A stretch of 64,000 bases of DNA from Candidatus Nitrosocaldus schleperae (GTDB lineage: Archaea; Thermoproteota; Nitrososphaeria; Nitrososphaerales; Nitrosocaldaceae): contig JABXGR010000007.1 of assembly GCA_013538805.1 (NCBI GenBank), positions 1 through 64,000 of the forward strand, in the 5' to 3' direction. Positions 36,200 to 44,219 of the stretch are shown here, one piece after another (the first letter of the stretch is position 1; each line of letters opens with the position of its first letter). Position numbers and translations under genes: made by a program. The notes under the pieces were generated by a model. It saw only the letters and a program-made list of their open reading frames with translations, was not told the origin of the DNA and did not search any database.

Positions 36200-36287
36200 G
36201 GTAATTGCTACTTTACTTAATGCTATACAGCAATATTGTAAGCCAAAATATAAAGTAGGATCATCCCTAATCCCTACAAGCAGCGAT

Positions 36288-36372
36288 GCGGGGGTCGCCA
36301 AGCATGGTCAAAGGCGCTAGGCTCAGAACCTAGTCCCTTAGGGGTTCGTGGGTTCAAATCCCACCCCCCGCA
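36288..36372 (+). tRNA. tRNA-Leu (CAG), no intron
   Basis: An 85-base class II tRNA: acceptor GCGGGGG/CCCCCGC, anticodon stem CTAGG/CCTAG with loop CTCAGAA (anticodon CAG), a long variable arm (TCCCTTAGGGGT), T stem GTGGG/CCCAC with loop TTCAAAT, discriminator A. The next bases are CCT, so CCA is not encoded, unlike the two other tRNA genes here. TATA-like ATATAAAG (36248-36255) lies about 36 bases upstream. Confidence 0.97.
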
Positions 36373-36379
36373 CCTGCTA

Positions 36380-37543
36380 CTAGCCCCCTTGTACCAACCG
36401 TGTATCATTTATACTTATGAACCTGGTTGATCCTAACTCTCCTACTATCTCAGCACCATCAAGTATATGCTCTACAAGCATGTATGCTAGTGCTGGAGCC
36501 CTAGCAAGACCATAACCTTTAAGCCCATCAAGTATGTAGATGTTCTTGAACCCTGGTACCCTTCCAACTATAGGTCTACCATCTGGTGTTATGCTTATGG
36601 GTCCAAAGTGCACCTTACTCTCATGTATGTTGAGGTTGATCCTACTCAACAACAGCCCTCTTATATATTTGATATAGGAAGATAGATCGGGATCAGCATC
36701 CCAGTTGAGCACTTCCCCTAAAGCATCCTCAGCCTTATCCACGCTCCAAGTAGTATAGTCTGCACCAACCAACATCCCAGCACGTGATGGTATAAAATAA
36801 GTACGATTTATCTCATCTGAGAATGGTACTATCATATCACTACCATGCTCTATCTTGAAGAAGATCAAAGGTACCTTTAGTATGTTTATTGGTGCATAAA
36901 GATTGCTTATCCCTTTGGTCCATGCACCAGTGCATAGGATTAGAGTATCAGCATCCACATCTCTATTATCAACCCTTAGAGTAAGATGATTATTGTTATT
37001 ATGCTTCTCATCCACCTTTATGCTCATGATATCAGCCTTGCTGATTACAAACTCAACGCCCATATCCTTGAGCCTATCTGCAAATATCCTAGCAAATAGA
37101 AGTGGGTCCATGCATACATCATCCTTAGTGTATATGCACTCAACATCACCACCATCCCCAGCATCAAGCCTCAACCAGGGCCATCTATCCATGGCTTCCT
37201 TTGCATCCATAACCTCGTATGCAACATCAGCATCTGAGAATATTCTAGCATTAGTAGTGATAGACTCTGACCTATCTATACTCAATAGTCCTGTAGTGCT
37301 TAATACATCGTATAGGTTGTACCTCCTCTTCCATTCATCCATTATATCTATACCCTTCTTTGCCAACCTTACATCTAGAACATCGTTCATCTGCAGAGTT
37401 GCTATACCTGCTGATCTACCAGTAGCACCATACCCTGCATGCTTAGCCTCTATTACGCAAACCTTCACACCTCTATTTAGCATAGCCTCTGCAACAGATA
37501 ACCCTGCTATACCTGCACCAACCACTACAACATCCACGCCCAT
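36380..37543 (-). CDS. FAD-dependent oxidoreductase of the D-amino-acid/glycine oxidase family
   Basis: The 387-residue protein starts with the Rossmann FAD-binding motif VVVVGAGIAGLSVAEAML and the following GATGRSAGIATLQM; the C-terminus has ITPDGRPIVGRVPGFKNIYILDGLKGYGLARAPALA, the second FAD-contacting motif of the DAO fold. Substrate unknown: amino acids such as glycine or sarcosine, or glycerol-3-phosphate, are all possible. Cytosolic; no signal peptide. It reads towards tRNA-Leu, ending 8 bases beyond it, and its upstream neighbour is a hemerythrin gene 30 bases away, probably in the same transcript. Confidence 0.85.
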   Translation of the reverse strand: MGVDVVVVGAGIAGLSVAEAMLNRGVKVCVIEAKHAGYGATGRSAGIATLQMNDVLDVRLAKKGIDIMDEWKRRYNLYDVLSTTGLLSIDRSESITTNARIFSDADVAYEVMDAKEAMDRWPWLRLDAGDGGDVECIYTKDDVCMDPLLFARIFADRLKDMGVEFVISKADIMSIKVDEKHNNNNHLTLRVDNRDVDADTLILCTGAWTKGISNLYAPINILKVPLIFFKIEHGSDMIVPFSDEINRTYFIPSRAGMLVGADYTTWSVDKAEDALGEVLNWDADPDLSSYIKYIRGLLLSRINLNIHESKVHFGPISITPDGRPIVGRVPGFKNIYILDGLKGYGLARAPALAYMLVEHILDGAEIVGELGSTRFISINDTRLVQGG

Positions 37544-37573
37544 AGTATAGGTTAGGTGACTGCTGTTATTAAA

Positions 37574-38122
37574 TTACCTTACCTTAGATGCAGTGGAACC
37601 TTCAAGCTCATCAAGCATAGATAATACATACTTTAACCTATAATCATCCATCCTCTCCTTCTTTATTGAATTGAATGAATCCATCACTTGCTTCTGCCCT
37701 TGTTCATCTACAAATGCATCGTATGAAGAGAAGAACCTCTCCTCCCTCTCCATATGCAGATCAAGATACTCAGCATATGCCTTCAGCATCCTTGCTACAG
37801 GTTCACTACTCCTTGCATCTATAAGCCAGAGATCAAGGTTTGAGTTGAGCATCCTTGCTATCCTTCTACCAAGTTCATGCTCTACCATCAATGCTCTAGC
37901 CTCATCCTCAAGCATGGTACCATCTACAGCAGGGAAGTATGAGCACTCCTCCTTGCAGTGATGGTAAGCATCTATGAACATCTCTATGAGGATGAGTACT
38001 TTCTTGACATCATCAACTGGTACACTATTGCTAGAGTATATTATCTCTGCATATCTCCTTGCTATGCTACTTATCCTCCTCACTATTACATGATCCTCCT
38101 TAAGGCTTGATGTTGCACTCAT
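37574..38122 (-). CDS. Hemerythrin-like (HHE) domain protein
   Basis: A four-helix-bundle protein of 182 residues that probably binds a di-iron centre and senses or stores O2 or NO. Candidate iron ligands are DHVIVRR near the N-terminus, AYHHCKEECSYFPA in the second helix, VEHELGRRIAR in the third and EYLDLHMEREERFF in the last. The first His (EDHV) and the HHxxEE and HxxxEE spacing match DnaK-independent DcrH-like families. I choose ATG 38122; GTG 38137 would add five residues. The neighbouring FAD oxidase consumes O2, which suggests a link. Confidence 0.85.
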   Translation of the reverse strand: MSATSSLKEDHVIVRRISSIARRYAEIIYSSNSVPVDDVKKVLILIEMFIDAYHHCKEECSYFPAVDGTMLEDEARALMVEHELGRRIARMLNSNLDLWLIDARSSEPVARMLKAYAEYLDLHMEREERFFSSYDAFVDEQGQKQVMDSFNSIKKERMDDYRLKYVLSMLDELEGSTASKVR

Positions 38123-38150
38123 CCCTATCCCTTGCACCTCTTACCATCAT

Positions 38151-38351
38151 CTACCTGAATCTACCTGAACCTCTACTCGTTGCATGACCCTTAATATAGT
38201 ATGCAAGGAAGATCATCCCAAGCACTATATTTATAACTGTTAGATATAGGATGAAGGATGAACCTGTAACACTGCTCACCCATGCACCCCAGCCTCCAGC
38301 TATGAAGAACATGATTGCTATATGCATTGCCCTCTTCCTCTCTATCTTCAT
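38151..38351 (-). CDS. Small membrane protein, two transmembrane segments
   Basis: I do not recognise this 66-residue protein. After a basic start (MKIERKRA) come two hydrophobic stretches: HIAIMFFIAGGWGAWVSSV and FILYLTVINIVLGMIFLAYYI, then a basic tail ending GSGRFR. ATG 38351 is supported by a TATA box (TTTTTATAAC, minus strand 38387-38378) about 28 bases upstream; a longer frame from 38453 crosses that promoter. It precedes the hemerythrin gene on the same strand. Confidence 0.6.
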   Translation of the reverse strand: MKIERKRAMHIAIMFFIAGGWGAWVSSVTGSSFILYLTVINIVLGMIFLAYYIKGHATSRGSGRFR

Positions 38352-38387
38352 GGCAGATAAGTAGGCGAGCGTGTTATAAAAAGTAGC

Positions 38388-38531
38388 ATGCATTACAGAG
38401 ATGTAGAAGAGGTAGATTATCCTGCATTTATAGGTATGTACCATGTAAAGCATGATGTAGGTTATGGGGTAAGCGCTTATTTCCTGCTAGAGGAGCTGAA
38501 GAAGATACTAGCCTCTATAGATCAACCATAG
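38388..38531 (+). CDS. Possible 47-residue protein
   Basis: An ATG-to-TAG frame encodes MHYRDVEEVDYPAFIGMYHV, a short hydrophobic middle (VGYGVSAYFLLEELKKIL) and ASIDQP. The C-terminal half looks like an amphipathic helix and codon choice resembles real genes. It diverges from the small membrane protein gene. No TATA element is at the right distance, which weakens the case. Function unknown. Confidence 0.3.
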   Translation: MHYRDVEEVDYPAFIGMYHVKHDVGYGVSAYFLLEELKKILASIDQP

Positions 38532-38639
38532 CACTATTTATCTCATCCCTATCTTTGTTTATTTAGTTTTATATGTTTAATGCGATTCTTATATCTAGAT
38601 AATCGCTACTGTTATCTATAACCTTGCATTATTATACTC

Positions 38640-39257
38640 ATGCTAGGCGAGAGGAGCCTCAAGGATGCTGTGAACAAGGCTATAGACTCCATGCTAATGA
38701 TAGAGAGAGAGGATAACAGGATACATGTTGATGAGGTTGCAGGATGCCTCAGGCGCTCATACTACAATAGGAGGGAGCGCTCAATACCAGCAAAGGAGAG
38801 GCTTATCCTCATGAAGAGGTCTATGCGAATCAATAGTAGCCAGAGCAAGGAGTACCATCTTGAGGATCTAACACTGATAGCAAGTGCAGATACAATAGTA
38901 GATGATGCAGTGATAAAGTTTGAGGTTATGGATAGACTGCCAAGCATCCCAGAACCTGCCTCACTCATAGCGCTCAATGCATCGCTTTGGATATTCAACA
39001 AGGAGGAGGGTGCACTTGTATACCTTACAAGGGATGGAGATAGCATGCAATTCTCCATAACTAGGGATAAGAGACTCTTCGATGAGACTATAAGGAGGGC
39101 TAAAGTACTAAGCATGCTACTCAAGGAGAATAGAGTGCCAGTATTTGAGCCATCTGAACAGTGTATGAACTGTCCATACTATGAGAGATGCTATATACAG
39201 CATAAGAGGTATGAGAACCCAACCCTTGAGAGGATATTTGGGTTGAAGAGGGAGTGA
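38640..39257 (+). CDS. Cas4/RecB-like Fe-S nuclease-fold protein
   Basis: The arrangement matches Cas4 and the Dna2 nuclease domain: one Cys near the N-terminus (Cys36 in VAGCLRRSYY) and a terminal cluster of three (Cys175, 178 and 184 in CMNCPYYERC), together able to hold a 4Fe-4S cluster. The core has Asp84 (IASADTIVDD) and Glu95 (VIKFEVMD), the expected D...ExK positions, but Met replaces the catalytic Lys. About 205 residues. No CRISPR array or cas genes are nearby, so this is likely a housekeeping or degenerate repair nuclease. It stands alone between noncoding stretches. Confidence 0.75.
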   Translation: MLGERSLKDAVNKAIDSMLMIEREDNRIHVDEVAGCLRRSYYNRRERSIPAKERLILMKRSMRINSSQSKEYHLEDLTLIASADTIVDDAVIKFEVMDRLPSIPEPASLIALNASLWIFNKEEGALVYLTRDGDSMQFSITRDKRLFDETIRRAKVLSMLLKENRVPVFEPSEQCMNCPYYERCYIQHKRYENPTLERIFGLKRE

Positions 39258-39405
39258 GTAAACAAGATAGCAAGCAAGTAGGTTAACAGCATATATGCTA
39301 CTATCATTAGTTAGTTATAGAGCCTGCCTGCTATAATTATTGTTATAATTATTTCATACATTACTGTAGAATCTGCTATATCATACTGTATTGGTTCAAC
39401 TACTA

Positions 39406-39555
39406 CTAGCCTAACTCAGCCCTCTCCCCCCTAACCTCTTCCTCTTGCTTAACCATTCTAGCATGTCTGTAAGCCCTTATGGAGAACCATACTGCAACTG
39501 CTGCAGCAAATACAGCAGTCATGGCATACATGGTTCCTATGAATGGCTCTGCCAT
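39406..39555 (-). CDS. 49-residue single-span membrane protein
   Basis: The frame begins ATG 39555: MAEPFIGTMYAMTAVFAAAV, then AVWFSIRAYRHARMVKQEEE and a Glu/Arg-rich end. One transmembrane helix (residues ~7-25) is followed by an Arg/Lys/Glu-rich cytosolic tail, consistent with the positive-inside rule. A TATA-like element (CTTTATTAGT on the minus strand, about 39576-39586) is about 26 bases upstream. It is too short for usual gene calling. The layout recalls small subunits of membrane complexes, but I cannot assign it. Flanking gaps (39258-39405 and 39556-39664) show nothing further. Confidence 0.65.
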   Translation of the reverse strand: MAEPFIGTMYAMTAVFAAAVAVWFSIRAYRHARMVKQEEEVRGERAELG

Positions 39556-39664
39556 ACCTTAACTATCTGCTCTCATACTAATAAAGTATTATTAAAAGAG
39601 ATCTGGTTGGTATTGAAAATATAAACAAATATCTTACATATGCAAATATTGCAAGGTACAGATG

Positions 39665-39976
39665 CTAACCTATGCTCTCAACCATCCATGCCATGTACCT
39701 CTCGCTTACAGAGTCCATTGCAATGCTTACAATCTCTGGCACTGTATAGGGATGGCTTGATGCTATGAACTCTTTAAGCCTTGGCAGAGAGTCCTCAGTA
39801 GTCTTGAACAAGGCTAGATACTCCTCAGCATCCTCAACCTTGCCTTCCCACCTATAGATGGATCTTACCCTTGCTATATTAACACAAGCAGCAAGCCTTG
39901 AATCTACAGCATCCTTAGCAGCCTTCAATACGCTAGCCTCATCTGGATATGTTGATATCAGTATTACTCCTTTCAT
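39665..39976 (-). CDS. cutA: CutA1 divalent-cation tolerance protein
   Basis: CutA1 is a trimeric ferredoxin-like protein linked to metal tolerance; its exact role is debated. The family marks are GVILISTYPDEASVLKAA, LAACVNIARVRSIYRWEGKVEDAEEYLALFKT and HPYTVPEIVSI. About 103 residues from ATG 39976 is normal length; the frame is open further upstream but the extension would overlap the divergent protease gene. The 37 bases between the two start codons hold TATA-like text on both strands. Confidence 0.93.
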   Translation of the reverse strand: MKGVILISTYPDEASVLKAAKDAVDSRLAACVNIARVRSIYRWEGKVEDAEEYLALFKTTEDSLPRLKEFIASSHPYTVPEIVSIAMDSVSERYMAWMVESIG

Positions 39977-40013
39977 AGCAACCATTAAATCATACAGGCT
40001 AAAGATATGTATT

Positions 40014-41219
40014 ATGGTATTTGGAGATAATACAAGTATAGTTGCATTACTCATAGCATGGATAATAATTATAGCATCAGCCAAGGCTCTTAGGCTTGAG
40101 AAGAGGGGCTTTGAGATCAAGCCATTCATGCTAACATACAAGAATCATGGTGTATCCTCTACACTAGATAGGCTCTTAGCAATCAACAGGAGTGTAGTTA
40201 GGGTATTTGCAGATGTTAGCATAGTTGCTGGAGCGATAATGATGGTATTTGCAGTATGGTTCCTGCTCAACAACCTTGTGCATTTCTTTGCAGATAGTGG
40301 ACAGTTCTCAGAGGTAACACTGCTCATCCCTGGCGTAACTATAAGGAGTGTACCAAATCTAGTGTACTTCCTTCTAGCAGCACCAATAGTGCTTGTTGTG
40401 CATGAGGTAGCCCATGGTATAGTTGCTAGGCTTGAGAGGATAAGGGTAAAGTCTGGAGGATTTGCTATAATAATCGCTCTTATAGCAGGGTTTGTAGAGC
40501 CAGATGAGGATGAGTTCAATAGGGCAAGGAGGGTATCAAAGGTAAGGGTTATAGCAGCAGGATCAACATCAAACATACTACTCTCATTCCTTGTTGCTTC
40601 CTTGCTCATGTTCAACCCAGCGTTCGGGAACATACTTGAGTTGCTCTCTCCTCAGGTTAGAGGCATATTCTACAATGATCCCATAGGTGTGCCAGTTGTA
40701 CAGGTTATAGAGGGTAGTGGAGCAGCACAAGCAGGGATGCGTGCAGGGGATATAATAACTGCAATAAACGATACACAAGTGAAGACACCAGCAGACCTAG
40801 CAAAGGTTAGACTTGTGCCAGGGGAGCAGGTAAGTGTTAGCATACTAAGGGATGGAGAGCCAATTAGGCTTACAGTTACTATCATGAGCGCTGAGGATGA
40901 TCCTAGCAGGGGTATGATAGGGATAGTAAGGGATGTATTCCCTCACATGCCCCCAAAGGTTCCATTCTGGATACCATGGCCACATGAAGTCTTCATGTTC
41001 CTGCTCTGGCTCTGGATGCTCTCATTCTTCATAGGTATATTCAACATGTTACCAATGATCCCTCTTGATGGGGAGAAGTACATAAGCTCGATGTTGGAGA
41101 ACAGGGTCTCAGCACGCTCGCTGAAGGCAACAAGGATAGGGATAAATGCTCTAGGCTTTGGGCTTCTAGGGGCAAACATAATTGCTACTGTTATAAAGTC
41201 TGGGTTCATAACCATATGA
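40014..41219 (+). CDS. Site-2-protease family (M50) membrane metalloprotease with PDZ domain
   Basis: Intramembrane zinc proteases of this family cleave membrane-bound regulators or remnants of signal peptides. Seen: an N-terminal transmembrane helix (VALLIAWIIIIAS), a second (VAGAIMMVFAVWFLL), the zinc site in VVHEVAHGIVA (HExxH), a PDZ domain (GSGAAQAGMRAGDIITAINDT), a helix and NMLPMIPLDGEK, which matches the second metal motif N-x-x-P-x-x-x-x-D-G, and a final membrane span. About 401 residues from ATG 40014; the upstream part of the open frame (from 39858) is cutA in reverse. A TATA-like ATTAAATC (39983-39990) is about 27 bases before this ATG. Confidence 0.92.
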   Translation: MVFGDNTSIVALLIAWIIIIASAKALRLEKRGFEIKPFMLTYKNHGVSSTLDRLLAINRSVVRVFADVSIVAGAIMMVFAVWFLLNNLVHFFADSGQFSEVTLLIPGVTIRSVPNLVYFLLAAPIVLVVHEVAHGIVARLERIRVKSGGFAIIIALIAGFVEPDEDEFNRARRVSKVRVIAAGSTSNILLSFLVASLLMFNPAFGNILELLSPQVRGIFYNDPIGVPVVQVIEGSGAAQAGMRAGDIITAINDTQVKTPADLAKVRLVPGEQVSVSILRDGEPIRLTVTIMSAEDDPSRGMIGIVRDVFPHMPPKVPFWIPWPHEVFMFLLWLWMLSFFIGIFNMLPMIPLDGEKYISSMLENRVSARSLKATRIGINALGFGLLGANIIATVIKSGFITI

Positions 41220-41360
41220 GTTTTTAGATGGTAACCCCATTGATATATAGGCAGTGATACATTATTGATGGATATAAGAGGATGACAAAGATGAGGGGAT
41301 AGATGTAATATATACATGGTAAGTATGATATGTGAGATGCTAAAGGTAGCAGCTCAATGG

Positions 41361-41370
41361 TTATATAAAT
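41361..41370. promoter_or_regulatory. Strong TATA-like element without an adjacent start codon
   Basis: TTATATAAAT lies 80 bases before the psmB start. It is one of the best TATA matches in the window, and nearly the same on both strands. No open frame begins 25-30 bases away on either strand. It may drive a longer psmB transcript or a small noncoding RNA. Confidence 0.35.
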
Positions 41371-41422
41371 AGTAACTACGATAACGAGCATATTGATTGT
41401 AGTAATTCATACCAAAGCAAAG

Positions 41423-41431
41423 CTTATTTAG
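41423..41431 (+). promoter_or_regulatory. Putative psmB TATA box
   Basis: CTTATTTAG is centred about 24-27 bases before the psmB ATG (41451), the spacing seen for other apparently leaderless genes in this window. Confidence 0.45.
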
Positions 41432-41450
41432 GGCTAATACATAATCTAGC

Positions 41451-42110
41451 ATGCTTGGAGGGTTGTTCTTGCATAACAATAGGTATGTTGAGTCAAACAG
41501 GCTGCATGGGACAACAACTGTAGGGTTACAATGCAAGGATGGTGTAGTCCTTGCAACAGATACAAGGGCTACTGCTGGGTATCTCTTCATTGCCCACAGG
41601 CATGTAAGGAAGATAGCAAAGATAGATGAGCATGTAGCATTAACAATAGCAGGGAGTGTTGCTGATGCACAGAACATGATAGATATACTTAGGTACCATG
41701 CAAGCATCTACAAGTTGGAGAATAGAGTACCTATACCAACTAAATCTGTTGCTAGACTAGCAGCAAACGTATTCTTTGCACAGAGGTTCTACCCCTTGAT
41801 AGCAGAGATACTCGTTGGAGGCTATGATAGCGATGGTCCATCAGTTTACATGGTCGATCTCTTCGGCTCAGTCAACAAGGAGGTGTTTGTATCAACTGGC
41901 TCAGGTTCACCAGTTGCATACGGCATATTAGAGAGCGAGTTCAAGCCAGATATGAGCGTTGATGAGGCAGCAAAGGTTGCAACAAGGGCAATAGCAGCAG
42001 CAATAATGCGTAATGCTGGCACTGGTGATGGTATAGATGTTGTAGCAATAGATAAGAATGGCTATAGGGAGTTGAGTAGAAGGTTCGTGGGTTTAAGGCT
42101 AAATGAGTAA
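41451..42110 (+). CDS. psmB: Proteasome beta subunit, catalytic
   Basis: A 219-residue precursor whose first 20 residues are removed autocatalytically; the mature chain starts at Thr21 in RLHGTTTVGL, the threonine nucleophile. In mature numbering Asp17 (LATDTRAT) and a Lys at about 33-34 (HVRKIAKID) are kept, so this is an active beta subunit. SVADAQNM and GSGSPVAYGILE are family segments. The stop overlaps the first codons of the next gene (eight bases), suggesting coordinated expression with the termination nuclease. Confidence 0.96.
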   Translation: MLGGLFLHNNRYVESNRLHGTTTVGLQCKDGVVLATDTRATAGYLFIAHRHVRKIAKIDEHVALTIAGSVADAQNMIDILRYHASIYKLENRVPIPTKSVARLAANVFFAQRFYPLIAEILVGGYDSDGPSVYMVDLFGSVNKEVFVSTGSGSPVAYGILESEFKPDMSVDEAAKVATRAIAAAIMRNAGTGDGIDVVAIDKNGYRELSRRFVGLRLNE

Positions 42111-44178
42111 GGTTAGAACAAATAGTGTACAGAACATAATAGGGGTTATACTGCAGAATATACCTAGCGATGCTGCTGTAACAAAGATAGAGTATGAAGG
42201 CCCAATGATAGCAATATACACCAAGAACCCTAGATATCTGCTTGAGAACAATGCTATAATCTCTGGCATAGTGAAGAGTATAAAGAAGAGGATAGTTGTT
42301 AGGACTGATGAGTCGATAAGGAAGAGCGAGGAGGATGCAAGGAAGATAATAATGCGTACAATACCAAAGGATGTTGGCATAGTTGGAACATTCTTTGATA
42401 CAGCATTGGGAGAGGTTACTGTAGAGGTTAAGAAGCCTTGGATACTAACACAGGTTGAGGAGGGAGATGAGGAGGAGGTAGCAGTAGAGGATAGAGATGA
42501 GGTAGCATCTGAGAGCATTTCTGCTGATGTTGGGGTTGGTAGTAGCAGTAGTAGTAGCAGTGTTGGTAGTAGTGGTAGCCAGACTCAAGCACATATACAG
42601 AAGCAGAGGCAGATCCAAGCACTCATAATCGATCTGATAGACTCTACTGGTTGGAAGGTAAGGATAAGGAAGGCATCACACATCCCATCTGAGAGCATGA
42701 AGCAGGTCAACTATGCAAAGAAGTTATTTGCAAATGAGCGTTACAGACTCTTGAGGAGCGTTGGGGAGAGCATATTCAGGCCAAGGCTCTTGGAGGATAC
42801 TGAGGCAACATTGATGACCCTGGGAGGGTTCTCAGAGGTAGGTAGGTCATGCATGCTACTAATGACAAGGGAGAGTAAGATACTACTTGACTGTGGCATA
42901 AACCCTGGGGCAAGCGATCCAGTGAATGCATTCCCAAGGCTTGATATAATTGGATTTGATCTTGAGGAGATAGATGCAGTGGTTATAAGCCATGCACACC
43001 TAGACCATACTGGCTTCCTCCCATTGCTCTTCAAGCATGGGTATAGAGGTCCTGTATACTGCACAGATCCTACACTACCATTGATGACACTCATCCAGAT
43101 GGATATGATCAAGGTTGCTGCGGGGGAAGGTGAACTCCCACTCTACACTGAGAGGGATGTTAGAGAGGTTATAAAGCATACAATAACCCTTCCATACAAG
43201 ACAGTTACCGATATTGCTCCAGATATAAAACTTGTATTCTCAAATGCTGGGCATATACTTGGCTCTGCTACAGTTCATCTTCATATAGGGAATGGGGACC
43301 ACAACATAGTCTACACTGGGGATCTGAAGTATGGGAGGAGCCAACTCTTTGATAGTGCATCATGGAACTATCCTAGAGTTGAGACTCTAATAATAGAGAG
43401 TACGTATGGTGCAAAGGAGGATATAATGCCATCTAGAGAAGAGGTTGAGAGCAACTTTGTTAGTTCAATAAACAAGGTTCTTATGGAAGGAGGTAAGGTG
43501 CTGATCCCTGTACCTGCAGTTGGGAGAGCACAGGAGATACTCATGGTCATAGATCATCATATGAAGGCAAAGAACATGGTTGAGGCTCCAGTCTTCATAG
43601 AAGGGATGATATCTGAGGCAAGTGCAATACACGTTGCACACCCTGAGTATCTAACAAGGGAGTTGAGGCAGAGGATACTTGAGGTTGATGACAACCCATT
43701 TACATCTGAGTACTTCACTATGGTAGAGCACCCAAGCCAGAGGGAAGAGGCGTTGAGGGAAGGACCAGCAATAATAATGGCTACATCTGGCATGCTTGAG
43801 GGAGGACCTGTTATAGAGTACTTCAAGAGCATAGCAAAGGACCATAAGAACAAGATACTCTTCGTATCTTACCAGGTTAATGGCACCCTTGGAAGGAGAG
43901 TTCTAGATGGCTCAAGGCAGGTATCCCTTATGGGCAGGGATGGTAAGATAGAGGTTGTTGATATAATGGCTCAGGTTGAGAAGATAGAAGGCTTCAGTGG
44001 GCATAGCGACTACAACCAACTCATGGCTTATGTGAACAAACTGAAACCAAAGTTGAGGAGGGTCATAGTCAACCATGGAGAGAGGAGGAAGGTTGAGAAC
44101 CTTGCAGGTTCAATCTACAGGATATTCAAGGTACCTGCAGCAGCACCAATGGTAAGAGAGGCAATAAGGCTGTATTGA
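42103..44178 (+). CDS. KH-domain/beta-CASP ribonuclease of the aCPSF1 (FttA) family
   Basis: This family is the main archaeal transcription-termination and 3'-processing nuclease. The 691-residue protein has an N-terminal KH-like part (residues ~1-110), the metallo-beta-lactamase core with VVISHAHLDHTGFLPLL (zinc ligands His297, 299, Asp301, His302) and GHILGSATVHL, and the beta-CASP part with AVGRAQEIL, TSGMLEGGP and GFSGHSDYNQL. The second KH domain is altered: relatives I know read KPG-x-VIG-K-G-G after VEVKKP, but here the text goes KKPWILTQVEEGDEEE and then an acidic and Ser-rich stretch (to about residue 172) before TGWKVRIRK. The GxxG RNA-binding loop is therefore missing from its place. 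Operon partner: psmB. Confidence 0.92.
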   Translation: MSKVRTNSVQNIIGVILQNIPSDAAVTKIEYEGPMIAIYTKNPRYLLENNAIISGIVKSIKKRIVVRTDESIRKSEEDARKIIMRTIPKDVGIVGTFFDTALGEVTVEVKKPWILTQVEEGDEEEVAVEDRDEVASESISADVGVGSSSSSSSVGSSGSQTQAHIQKQRQIQALIIDLIDSTGWKVRIRKASHIPSESMKQVNYAKKLFANERYRLLRSVGESIFRPRLLEDTEATLMTLGGFSEVGRSCMLLMTRESKILLDCGINPGASDPVNAFPRLDIIGFDLEEIDAVVISHAHLDHTGFLPLLFKHGYRGPVYCTDPTLPLMTLIQMDMIKVAAGEGELPLYTERDVREVIKHTITLPYKTVTDIAPDIKLVFSNAGHILGSATVHLHIGNGDHNIVYTGDLKYGRSQLFDSASWNYPRVETLIIESTYGAKEDIMPSREEVESNFVSSINKVLMEGGKVLIPVPAVGRAQEILMVIDHHMKAKNMVEAPVFIEGMISEASAIHVAHPEYLTRELRQRILEVDDNPFTSEYFTMVEHPSQREEALREGPAIIMATSGMLEGGPVIEYFKSIAKDHKNKILFVSYQVNGTLGRRVLDGSRQVSLMGRDGKIEVVDIMAQVEKIEGFSGHSDYNQLMAYVNKLKPKLRRVIVNHGERRKVENLAGSIYRIFKVPAAAPMVREAIRLY

Positions 44179-44219
44179 TAATGGAGTCTTTAACTAATAT
44201 TATCTATCTCTTACCTATC

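Noticed and set aside
38640-39257. Part of a CRISPR-Cas locus
   Set aside because: No repeats, cas1, cas2 or interference genes are present in the flanks.
39858-40013. Upstream extension of the site-2 protease
   Set aside because: This part of the frame is the reverse strand of cutA; the first natural ATG is 40014.
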